A stretch of DNA of 64,000 bases from Ampullaceana balthica. Taxonomy: Eukaryota > Mollusca > Gastropoda > Lymnaeidae. Below, piece after piece: positions 33,073 to 44,317 of this stretch. The DNA is taken from NCBI GenBank assembly GCA_944989445.1, contig CALYLW010000496.1, positions 563,871 through 627,870 of the forward strand, written 5' to 3'. A program made the translations under genes and the position numbers. How positions within the stretch are numbered: the stretch's first letter is position 1; every line of letters begins with the position of its first letter. The notes beneath the pieces were generated by a model. That model did no database searches and had not been told where the DNA came from. It saw only the letters and a program-made list of their open reading frames with translations.

Positions 33073-33828
33073 CAGGGGTGGGGAAACATTTGTCTGAGAG
33101 AGCCATAAACACCACACATTTTGTCTGAGAGAGCCATAAACACCACATATTTTGTCTGAGAGAGCCATAAACACCACACATTTTGTCTGAGAGAGCCATA
33201 AACACCACACATTTTGTCTGAGAGAGCCATAAACACCACATATTTTGTCTGAGAGAGCCATAAACACCACACATTTTGTCTGAGAGAGCCATAAACACCA
33301 CATGTTTTGTCTGAGAGAGCCATAAACACCACACATTTTGTCTGAGAGAGCCATAAACACCACATATTTTGTCTGAGAGAGCCATAAACACCACATATTT
33401 TGTCTGAGAGAGCCATAAACACCACACATGTTGTCTGAGAGAGCCATAAACACCACATATTTTGAAAAGCACATCTTCGAGAGCCATACATTATGTTTAA
33501 AATGTTTCAACACAAAAAGTACAATAATTATGCCTTTTAATAATATTCTAATGCTGTTAATAATCAATAATGAGTACGCTTACCATTATGCGACTTATGG
33601 TGCTGCATGGCTTTGCTGATAGTTTTTAGTCTCATTGATTCGTGGTGAGGTTTACGCTTCATGTAGGCGTGGTGTCTTTTTTTAAAATATTTTTTTTGGG
33701 ATATGCAATCAATATGTAGATCAAAGGATTGTGAAATTTTTTTTTATAATCGAACATTTGTCTGCGAGCCAGATTCAGCCATTAAGAGAGCCACATCTGA
33801 CTCGCGAGCCATGGTTTCCCGACCCCTG
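33073..33828. mobile_element. hAT-type non-autonomous element (756 bp) with internal minisatellite
   Basis: The ends are CAGGGGTGGGGAAACAT and ATGGTTTCCCGACCCCTG (imperfect inverted repeat). Flanks GTTTAAAT (33065-33072) and GTTTCAAT (33829-33836) match at 7 of 8 positions. A subterminal block is expanded into about twelve 31-bp units (33092-33464). The far end repeats GAGAGCCACATCTGACTCGC and GAGCCATGG, related to the GAGAGCCATAAAC of the expanded unit. No transposase. Confidence 0.85.
33092..33464. repeat. 31-bp minisatellite inside the hAT element, about 12 copies
   Basis: The unit contains TCTGAGAGAGCCATAAACAC then CACACATTTTG. Very uniform, with only CACA/CATA/CATG changes. Three minus-strand frames are open only because of the repeat. 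Confidence 0.95.
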
Positions 33829-33836
33829 GTTTCAAT

Positions 33837-34597
33837 GGTTAATACGTTTATATGTGGCATATTCGTTTTTATTTTAATATTTAATTTAATATCATTGCTT
33901 TATATGAACTATTTGATAATTTGACAATTTGTCCAAAATTATTTCGTCTTGTTGATAATTTATTTCATATTTACCCCTGCTTATAGTGTATGAGATGACA
34001 TGTTTCAAATATAACTTTATTTAATGACATTTTGGATTTCTTTGAAATTTAACTCTATTTTATATCTGCAAAATGATTTATTTTAAATAAACGTTTAGGT
34101 CATATCCTCAGTCATGATTTATTTGAAATATACCACTAATAATATCAACTGTTTTGAAATATTTCAAATATACACCTATATATAAACTTCTGTTACAATT
34201 TGTTTCTAATTGCCCATACATTGTTTTATCTATGCTCGACTGTTTAATATTAATCGACTATATTCACCTTGTGACTGTGTGTTTTAAGTTATATCTCATT
34301 GATACTTTGTCTAGGAATTAACAAACTGTGATCCATAAGGACCACTTGTCTGCTTTTTGTCTGTAAGAGTCTGATCCATATAGACAGACCACTTGTGTTT
34401 CTCTGTCTTTGATACCATGTTCCGTATTGATTTCTGAAATACGGCCCAACAATAGGTGTCAATAAATACCATGTTGATATTGCTAATCTTTTTTATGGAC
34501 CTCGATACCTTACTGTAATCGATAGGAAACATAGTACGATCCCATTATGTTCTAAGTCACATAACTCCGCACGATACCACAATGTTCTAGTCATAAA
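33837..34597. other. AT-rich non-coding, nothing recognised
   Basis: No repeat array, terminal repeat or domain-bearing frame is seen. Confidence 0.4.
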
Positions 34598-35012
34598 TCA
34601 TCGTACGATACCATCATGTGCAAGTTATGTCGTATTAAAATGCCATTCAAGCTGTTTATCATGTGCCACTTATAATCATATTACAATGCCATTTAAACTG
34701 TTTGTCATGTGCCAGTTATGTAATATTACAATGCCATTTAAACTGTTATAATGTGCCAGTTATGTCATATTGCAAAACCATTTAAACTGTTATAATGTGC
34801 CAGTTATGTCATATTACAATGCCATTTAAAACTGCTTATCATGTGCCAGTTATGTCATATTACAATGCCATTTAAACTGTTTATCATGTGCCAGTTATGT
34901 CATATTAAATTGCCATTTAAACTGTTTATCATGTGCCAGTTATGTCATATTACAATGCCATTGAAACTGTTTATCATACGACAGTTATGTCATATTACAA
35001 TGCCATTTAAAC
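34598..35012. repeat. 45-bp minisatellite, about 9 copies
   Basis: The unit contains ATGTGCCAGTTATGTCATAT, TACAATGCCATTTAAACTGT and TTATC, with shorter 41-bp variants. The 74-residue frame across it (MCQLCHITMPFKLFI repeated) is a repeat artefact. Confidence 0.9.
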
Positions 35013-35182
35013 TGTATGTGACATTTCACCCGGATAAGACACAGGTAACCCAGGGAAAGTCGTAGTTCAGAATAATCTCTATCGACTAGCCATTACAACA
35101 ATTTGTGGTGACCCTGGGTTTATAAGTAGGGTCATCGAATCCACTGATATCTCGGGTCCAATTTCACTGTATCACATTGTCT

Positions 35183-35449
35183 CTAATGGCAGTGATCACT
35201 GGCGGTAAACATTTCCCCCATTCCCTGGCACAGACTTGTACCAGCCTGCAGGTATTTGAGCACAGGGACAACCTGATGTGAAAGGAGGGAATCAATGAGT
35301 GACACGATGAGGGCATCATCCCCCTCAACGCTCTTGTCTCGTGTTAATGTTTGGGTAAATTGCACGGAAATGTTTGCTGACTGTGTCTCGGGTGAGTGGG
35401 TTTTCGATATATGGATTGAACGTGAAGAAACCATAACTGCTCGCTTAAC
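35183..35449 (-). CDS. Candidate exon of an unidentified gene
   Basis: The minus strand is open from about 35449 (after a possible acceptor CATTACCAG) through ATG 35434 to TAG at 35183. Its middle reads QFTQTLTRDKSVEGDDALIV and SLIDSLLSHQVVPVLKYLQ, which looks protein-like with a Leu-rich helix, and base composition is less AT-rich than the flanks. No family is recognised. A plus-strand donor-like CTCGG/GTGAGT inside it is a competing interpretation. It may be a terminal exon or chance. Confidence 0.3.
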   Translation of the reverse strand, partial: VKRAVMVSSRSIHISKTHSPETQSANISVQFTQTLTRDKSVEGDDALIVSLIDSLLSHQVVPVLKYLQAGTSLCQGMGEMFTASDHCH

Positions 35450-35460
35450 TGGTAATGTTC

Positions 35461-35491
35461 ACACACAAACACACACACACACACACACACA
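35461..35491. repeat. (AC)n microsatellite
   Basis: An uninterrupted CA/AC run of about 20 bases flanked by CACACAAACAC. Simple repeat. Confidence 0.9.
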
Positions 35492-35689
35492 CTCACAAAG
35501 ACCGGGTTTACCTGGCAAGGCTCACTCATAAACATAGTGTGTGTACCAAGCAAACATATAGTTTACCTTGCAATATTAACTGACGTGTAAATTGGTTACC
35601 AGTAAATAACAATAAAATTCTGAGAACTAATCAATTGTCTTTGTATATGACCCGCCAAACAATATTCACCCCCCTTATCCACACAATAC

Positions 35690-38600
35690 TACCCTACTCT
35701 ACTATATTAGCTACAAATACTACCCTACTCTACTATATTAGCTACACATACTACCCTACGCTACTATATTAGCTACACATACTACCCTACTCTACTATAT
35801 TAGCTACACATACTACCTACTCTACTATATTAGCTACAAATACTACCTACTCTACTATATTAGCTACACATACTACCCTACTCTACTATATTAGCTACAC
35901 ATACTACCTACTCTACTATATTAGCTACAAATACTACCTACTCTACTATATTAGCTACACATGCTACCCTACTCTACTATATTAGCTACACATACTACCC
36001 TACTCTACTATATTAGCTACACATACTACCCTACTCTACTATATTAGCTACACATACTACCCTACTCTACTATATTAGCTACACATACTACCCTACTCTA
36101 CTATATTAGCTACACATACTACCTACTCTACTATATTAGCTACACATACTACCCTACTCTACTATATTAGCTACACATACTACCCTACTCTACTATATTA
36201 GCTACACATACTACCCTACTCTACTATATTAGCTACACATACTACCCTACTCTACTATATTAGCTACACATACTACCCTACTCTACTATATTAGCTACAC
36301 ATACTACCCTACTCTACTATATTAGCTACACATACTACCCTACTCTACTATATTAGCTACACATACTACCCTACTCTACTATATTAGCTACACATACTAC
36401 CCTACTCTACTATATTAGCTACACATACTACACTACTCTACTATATTAGCTACACATACTACACAACTCTACTATATTAGCTACACATACTTCCCTACTC
36501 TACTATATTAGCTACACATACTACCTACTCTACTATATTAGCTACACATACTTCCCTACTCTACTATATTAGCTACACATACTACACTACTCTACTATAT
36601 TAGCTACACATACTACCCTACTCTACTATATTAGCTACACATACTACACTACTCTACTATATTAGCTACACATACTACCCTACTCTACTATATTAGCTAC
36701 ACATACTTCCCTACTCTACTATATTAGCTACACATACTACCCTACTCTACTATATTAGCTACACATACTTCCCTACTCTACTATATTAGCTACACATACT
36801 TCCCTACTCTACTATATTAGCTACACATACTTCCCTACTCTACTATATTAGCTACACATACTACCCTACTCTACTATATTAGCTACACATACTACCCTAC
36901 TCTACTATATTAGCTACACATACTTCCCTACTCTACTATATTAGCTACACATACTACACTACTCTACTATATTAGCTACACATACTACCCTACTCTACTA
37001 TATTAGCTACACATACTACCCTACTCTACTATATTAGCTACACATACTACCCTACTCTACTATATTAGCTACACATACTTCCCTACTCTACTATATTAGC
37101 TACACATACTACCCTACTCTACTATATTAGCTACACATACTACCCTACTCTACTATATTAGCTACACATACTACCCTACTCTACTATATTAGCTACACAT
37201 ACTACCCTACTCTACTATATTAGCTACACATACTACCCTACTCTACTATATTAGCTACACATACTACCTACTCTACTATATTAGCTACACATACTTCCCT
37301 ACTCTACTATATTAGCTACACATACTACCCTACTCTACTATATTAGCTACACATACTACCCTACTCTACTATATTAGCTACACATACTTCCCTACTCTAC
37401 TATATTAGCTACACATACTACCCTACTCTACTATATTAGCTACACATACTTCCCTACTCTACTATATTAGCTACACATACTACCCTACTCTACTATATTA
37501 GCTACACATACTACCCTACTCTACTATATTAGCTACACATACTACCCTACTCTACTATATTAGCTACACATACTACCCTACTCTACTATATTAGCTACAC
37601 ATACTACCCTACTCTACTATATTAGCTACACATACTACCCTACTCTACTATATTAGCTACACATACTACCCTACTCTACTATATTAGCTACACATACTAC
37701 CCTACTCTACTATATTAGCTACACATACTACCCTACTCTACTATATTAGCTACACATACTTCCCTACTCTACTATATTAGCTACACATACTACCCTACTC
37801 TACTATATTAGCTACACATACTACCCTACTCTACTATATTAGCTACACATACTACCCTACTCTACTATATTAGCTACACATACTACCCTACTCTACTATA
37901 TTAGCTACACATACTACCCTACTCTACTATATTAGCTACACATACTACACTACTCTACTATATTAGCTACACATACTACCCTACTCTACTATATTAGCTA
38001 CACATACTACCCTACTCTACTATATTAGCTACACATACTACCCTACTCTACTATATTAGCTACACATACTCCCTACTCTACTATATTAGCTACACATACT
38101 ACCCTACTCTACTATATTAGCTACACATACTACCCTACTCTACTATATTAGCTACACATACTACCCTACTCTACTATATTAGCTACACATACTACCCTAC
38201 TCTACTATATTAGCTACACATACTACCCTACTCTACTATATTAGCTACACATACTACCCTACTCTACTATATTAGCTACACATACTACCCTACTCTACTA
38301 TATTAGCTACACATACTACCCTACTCTACTATATTAGCTAAACATACTACACAACTCTACTATATTAGCTACACATACTACCCTACTCTACTATATTAGC
38401 TACACATACTACCCTACTCTACTATATTAGCTACACATACTACCTACTCTACTATATTAGCTACACATACTACCCTACTCTACTATATTAGCTACACATA
38501 CTACCCTACTCTACTATATTAGCTACACATACTACCCTACTCTACTATATTAGCTACACATACTACCCTACTCTACTATATTAGCTACACATACTACCCT

Positions 38601-40452
38601 ACTCTACTATATTAGCTACACATACTTCCCTACTCTACTATATTAGCTACACATACTACCCTACTCTACTATATTAGCTACACATACTACCCTACTCTAC
38701 TATATTAGCTACACATACTACACAACTCTACTATATTAGCTACACATACTACCCTACTCTACTATATTAGCTACACATACTACCCTACTCTACTATATTA
38801 GCTACACATACTACCCTACTCTACTATATTAGCTACACATACTACCTACTCTACTATATTAGCTACACATACTACACAACTCTACTATATTAGCTACACA
38901 TACTACCCTACTCTACTATATTAGCTACACATACTACCCTACTCTACTATATTAGCTACACATACTACCCTACTCTACTATATTAGCTACACATACTACC
39001 CTACTCTACTATATTAGCTACACATACTACCTACTCTACTATATTAGCTACACATACTACCCTACTCTACTATATTAGCTACACATACTACCTACTCTAC
39101 TATATTAGCTACACATACTACCCTACTCTACTATATTAGCTACACATACTACCCTACTCTACTATATTAGCTACACATACTACCCTACTCTACTATATTA
39201 GCTACACATACTTCCCTACTCTACTATATTAGCTACACATACTACCCTACTCTACTATATTAGCTACACATACTACCCTACTCTACTATATTAGCTACAC
39301 ATACTACACAACTCTACTATATTAGCTACACATACTACCCTACTCTACTATATTAGCTACACATACTACCCTACTCTACTATATTAGCTACACATACTTC
39401 CCTACTCTACTATATTAGCTACACATACTACCCTACTCTACTATATTAGCTACACATACTACACTACTCTACTATATTAGCTACACATACTACCCTACTC
39501 TACTATATTAGCTACACATACTACCCTACTCTACTATATTAGCTACACATACTACCTACTCTACTATATTAGCTACACATACTACACTACTCTACTATAT
39601 TAGCTACACATACTACCCTACTCTACTATATTAGCTACACATACTACCCTACTCTACTATATTAGCTACACATACTACCCTACTCTACTATATTAGCTAC
39701 ACATACTACACTACTCTACTATATTAGCTACACATACTACCCTACTCTACTATATTAGCTACACATACTACCCTACTCTACTATATTAGCTACACATACT
39801 ACCCTACTCTACTATATTAGCTACACATACTACACAACTCTACTATATTAGCTACACATACTACCCTACTCTACTATATTAGCTACACATACTACCCTAC
39901 TCTACTATATTAGCTACACATACTACCTACTCTACTATATTAGCTACACATACTACCCTACTCTACTATATTAGCTACACATACTACCCTACTCTACTAT
40001 ATTAGCTACACATACTACCCTACTCTACTATATTAGCTACACATACTACCCTACTCTACTATATTAGCTACACATACTACCCTACTCTACTATATTAGCT
40101 ACACATACTACACAACTCTACTATATTAGCTACACATACTACCCTACTCTACTATATTAGCTACACATACTACACAACTCTACTATATTAGCTACACATA
40201 CTACCCTACTCTACTATATTAGCTACACATACTACCTACTCTACTATATTAGCTACACATACTACCCTACTCTACTATATTAGCTACACATACTACCCTA
40301 CTCTACTATATTAGCTACACATACTACCCTACTCTACTATATTAGCTACACATACTACACAACTCTACTATATTAGCTACACATACTACCCTACTCTACT
40401 ATATTAGCTACACATACTACACAACTCTACTATATTAGCTACACATACTACC
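35690..40452. repeat. 31-bp satellite array, about 154 copies (4.8 kb)
   Basis: The unit contains CTACCCTACTCTACTATATT then AGCTACACATA. Most variation sits in the first nine bases (CTACCCTACT, CTACCTACT which is 30 bp, CTTCCCTACT, CTACACTACT, CTACACAACT), while CTACTATATTAGCTACACAT is almost invariant. Variants occur in recurring orders, e.g. CTACACAACT units are confined to the right two-fifths after one copy at about 36463. All frames contain stops. It is the largest array in the window. Confidence 0.97.
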
Positions 40453-40507
40453 CATAAAACTACTTCCACAACTACTCAAATAATCACCGCAATCCATTTT
40501 CCTTTCA

Positions 40508-41460
40508 TTCACCAACCCCACATTCACCAACCCCACATTCACCACCCCCACATTCACCACCCCCCACATTCACCACCCCCACATTCACCAACCCCACATT
40601 CATCAACCACACATTCACCACCCCCACATTCACCAACCCCACATTCACCAACCCCACATTCACCAACTCCACATTCACCAACCCCACATTCACCAACCCC
40701 ACATTCACCAACCCTACATTCACCAACCCAATATTCACCACCCCCACATTCACCAACCCCACATTCACCAACCCAATATTCACCAACCCAATATTCACCA
40801 CCCCCACATTCACCAACCCCACATTCACCAACCCTACATTCACCAACCCAATATTCACCAACCCCACATTAACCAACCCCACATTCACCAACCCCACATT
40901 CACCAACTCCACATTCACCAACCCCACATTCACCAACCCCACATTCACCAACCCCACATTCACCAACCCCACATTCACCAACCCCACATTCACCAACCCC
41001 ACATTCACCAACTCCACATTCACCAACCCCACATTCACCAACCCCACATTAACCAACCCCACATTCACCAACCCCACATTCACCAACCCCATATTCACCA
41101 ACCCCACATTCACCAACCCCACATTCACCAACCCCACATTAACCAACCCTACCTTCCCCAACCCCACATTCACCAACCCCACATTAACCAACCCCACCTT
41201 CACCAACCCCACATTCACCAACCCTACATTCACCAACCCCACATTCACCAACCCCACATTCACCAACCCCACATTCACCAACCCCACATTCACCAACCCC
41301 ACCTTCACCAACCCCACATCCACCAACCCCACATTAACCAACCCCACATTCACCAACCCCACATTCACCAACCACACCTTCACCAACCCCACATTCACCA
41401 ACCCCACATTCACCAACCCCTACATTCACCAACCCCACATTCACCAACCCCATATCCACC
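40508..41460. repeat. 15-bp C-rich minisatellite, about 63 copies
   Basis: The unit is ACCCCACATTCACCA. The minus strand gives a 303-residue open frame of VNVGL repeats because 15 is a multiple of 3. The array starts about 50 bases after the 31-bp satellite ends, with a short unique bridge. Confidence 0.95.
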
Positions 41461-41499
41461 AAACTCCTGCGAATTACAAACACCTTCCAAACCGCTTAC

Positions 41500-41690
41500 A
41501 CTAAAAATACCGGTCAAAACCTTACACTATAATCCCTCTCAAAATCTTTCACTATAATCCCGGTCAAAACCTTACACTGTAATAACCATCAAAATCTTTC
41601 ATTATAATCCCTGTCAAAGCCTTACACTACAATCCCTGTCAAAACATTACACTATAATCCCCGTCAAAACCTTACGCCGCATTCCCTTCC
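41500..41690. repeat. 25-bp degenerate minisatellite, about 7 copies
   Basis: The unit resembles CTTACACTATAATCCCTGTC then AAAAC. Copies differ at several positions. Confidence 0.8.
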
Positions 41691-42220
41691 TTATTCCATG
41701 TACTATAACTAAGTCCGGACAACTATACTAATATCACTACTTGCCCCGAACTAATAAATTCAATTTAAAACTAACCTTCTCTCTTGTTACTCCTTAAAAC
41801 AAGTACTTGAAAATACCAAATAAATTACACCTATATCTTAAACCCTATTTACCTTCAATACCCCATACACACCATACAACCCATGCTAACAAGCCACCCC
41901 CACATCACGTAGTCACCTCCTATCTACTCCCCTATTCAACCCCCCCCCCACCCCTGTATACTGAAGTCAGCTCTTACTCACTACCGGAAATGACGTGACG
42001 AGCGGCGAAGACACAAATTAGATCCGCGCCCGAGATGATCCCACAGTTTATCACGGGCCACAATTTTCCGCCAGCCTCGCACCTAACGATGTCTTGGCCT
42101 TAAGACTGACCCGAGTAATTTAATCTGGGGCGGCCCCCGTGGGAGGCACGGCAATTTAATACCCGTTTACCATCTCCCTTTGAAAGAGTTTTGTTTTCGT
42201 CGTCCCTACCCGGACAGTTG
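41691..42220. other. Non-coding; C-rich then CpG-containing segment
   Basis: The part 41980-42180 is clearly richer in G+C and CpG (GACGTGACGAGCGGCG, GATCCGCGCCCGAG, GGGGCGGCCCCCG) than the rest of the window. It could be an unmethylated promoter-like island or an old repeat. No exon is recognised. Confidence 0.35.
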
Positions 42221-42221
42221 G

Positions 42222-42562
42222 CCAAGATTGATATCATCGTCACTCGCTGAAATACGACACAGTTGGCCAAGATTGATATCTTCGTCAGTCCCTGAATGTG
42301 AACAGAGTTGGCCAAGATTGATATCTTCGTCAGTCCCTGAATGTGAACAGAGTTGGCCAAGATTGATACCTTCGTCAGTCCCTGAATGTGAACAGAGTTG
42401 GCCAAGATTGATACCTTCGTCAGTCCCTGAATGTGAACAGAGTTGGCCAAGATTGATATCTTCGTCAGTCCCTGAATGTGAACACAGTTGGCCCAAGATT
42501 GATATCTTCGTCAGTCCTGAATGTGAACAGAGTTGGCCAAGATTGATATCTTCGTCACACAT
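42222..42562. repeat. 45-bp minisatellite, about 7.5 copies
   Basis: The unit contains AGTTGGCCAAGATTGATATC, TTCGTCAGTCCCTGAATGTG and AACAG. Frames are open on both strands by repetition only. One copy near 42482-42526 carries an extra C and lacks one C, shifting the frame and restoring it. Confidence 0.9.
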
Positions 42563-42724
42563 TGAAATGTGGCCAGATTTTCTAATAAAAGTTTAAAAAT
42601 TTGGGTGGTAGAAAAATTAAAATCTTGTGTGTCTATATTTTCAGCGTGAGGTTTGTATTTCCAGCGGGTTAGAAGAAAAATTTAATATAACCGGCCTTTA
42701 CCAAGGTCCTTAGGACATATCTAT

Positions 42725-42898
42725 CATCGTCTACCGACGCACCTAATATGGTCTAGCGACACATCTAGCAACGTTTCATGACACACCTAGTATCGTCTAG
42801 TGACACATCTAGCAACGTTTCATGACACACCTAGTATCGTCTAGTGACACATCTAGCAACGTTTCATGACACAACTAGCACCATACAATGATATAACC
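42725..42898. repeat. 44-bp minisatellite, about 4 copies
   Basis: The unit contains CATCTAGCAACGTTTCATGA and CACACCTAGTATCGTCTAGT. The first and last copies are diverged. Confidence 0.85.
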
Positions 42899-43011
42899 AG
42901 TATTAAGACACGCGACACTCCCCACAGCGCCTCATAGCGACAGTTATGGAGCTCTTCCAGGTGTACTGAAATACAATGAAATGTAAAGGTATAAAAGTTT
43001 TGATACTGAGC

Positions 43012-43248
43012 GGCGCGGTGGTCCAGTGGCAGCGGTGAAGTCTCGTTCCCGAGGCCGAAGGGCGTCCCCTGAGTCCACCCCTGCTCTGATGGTTACCTGA
43101 CATCAGTTGTCTCTGTGTCCAGGCTGGGCATTGTGCTAGCCACACAATCCCTCTGAATGATGTTGCTATAGAAACGCGTGAACGCTGCTTCGCTCGTCCC
43201 ATAAGACAGCATGGTCTGGAAAGTTGACTTACTTTACTTTACTTTAAG
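43012..43248 (+). mobile_element. Probable tRNA-derived SINE of a second family
   Basis: The head GGCGCGGTGGTCCAGTGGCA looks like a tRNA A-box region. A conserved-looking body (CTGGGCATTGTGCTAGCC, GATGTTGCTATAGAAACGCG) follows, then a short-repeat tail TTACTTTACTTTACTTTA. The B box is degraded (CTGAGTCCACCC). Target duplications were not identified. Confidence 0.5.
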
Positions 43249-43302
43249 CTATAAACAAAATCCTCAATGATACATTATCCCGTATTCAAGCTTTATGTTA
43301 AT

Positions 43303-43498
43303 CAGGGGTCTCCAAACTACGGCCCGCGGGCCAGTGGCCCGCGAGGCCCTTTCATCCGGCCTCTGGAGACCTTTTAATCTCAAAATAAAAGATACTAATT
43401 TTTACATGTAGCTTACCACAAAACTGTGTATAGTCGGCCCCCAAACTGCTGTTTGACAGTTAATGCGGTCATCCCGCAGAAAAGTTTGGAGACCCCTG
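43303..43498. mobile_element. hAT-type MITE (196 bp) with perfect 16-bp inverted ends
   Basis: The ends are CAGGGGTCTCCAAACT and AGTTTGGAGACCCCTG, with a GC-rich subterminal palindrome GGCCCGCGGGCC. The 8 bases either side (ATGTTAAT, TCAGTTAA) do not match exactly, so the duplication is eroded or the ends shifted. Confidence 0.85.
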
Positions 43499-43499
43499 T

Positions 43500-44030
43500 C
43501 AGTTAAATCATTGGATGATACACATATAGAAAATAAATTGCTGATATCTCCACTTTTGGCTCTATGTCACGTCATTGTTTACATATTCGCGTACAGTCAC
43601 AAGCTCCGTTACTTTTACTGTCATTAATTCTTTGTATACGTTTATAACCACTTTATTGCACATTGGAATCTTTTAAAAACGTTTTATTAAATAACTTTAA
43701 TAAATGACTAATTTTAACATTGAAAACAAATTATTTTCAAAAAAATAAATAAATTGAAACATGATAATTATTGTATTTTATTTTCTAATTAAACTGAAAT
43801 ACTAATTATAAGAAAACTTCTAAAATGAAATGAGACCATAGGAACGAAATAAACTAAGTCAGAGATATCAATTTGTTATTGGAACATACGAGTATACGGG
43901 TTATTTTGTTAGTGAGGTTGTTTGGAACTATAGCTCAAATTTTGTGAGACTGAGTTGTGCTTCCCATCCTTCTTCACTCCCCTCCGCCCTCTGATTTTCT
44001 TTAATTTATCTTTTTTACGCTTTCTCTCTT
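43500..44030. other. AT-rich non-coding, nothing recognised
   Basis: Unique sequence between the MITE and the CT-rich tract. Confidence 0.4.
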
Positions 44031-44317
44031 ACTCTCTCTCTCTCTCTTCTGGCTCTCTCTCGGAATGCTGAAGCTCTCTTCTCTCTCTCTGCTGACTCTC
44101 TCTGCTCTCTCTCTCTAAATGCTGTCTCTGCTCTCTCTCTAAATGCTGCTCTCTCTCTCTCCAAATGCTGTCTTTCTCTAAATGCTGACTCTTTCTCTAA
44201 ATGCTGACTCTCTCTGCTCTGTCCATTTGCTGGCTCTCTTCTCTGCTGACTCTCTCTTTAAATGCTGACTCTCTCTCTGCTGACCCTCTGTCCCTTTGCT
44301 GGACCCTCTGTCTAAAT
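44031..44317. repeat. CT-rich repeat tract, left part
   Basis: Irregular units such as GCTGACTCTCTCTCTAAAT. It continues to the right of the inserted hAT at 46625, so the two parts were one tract. Confidence 0.9.

Noticed and set aside
40505..41416. A 303-codon minus-strand frame (VNVGL repeats)
   Set aside because: Product of a 15-bp array; no splice sites, leader or non-repeat domain.
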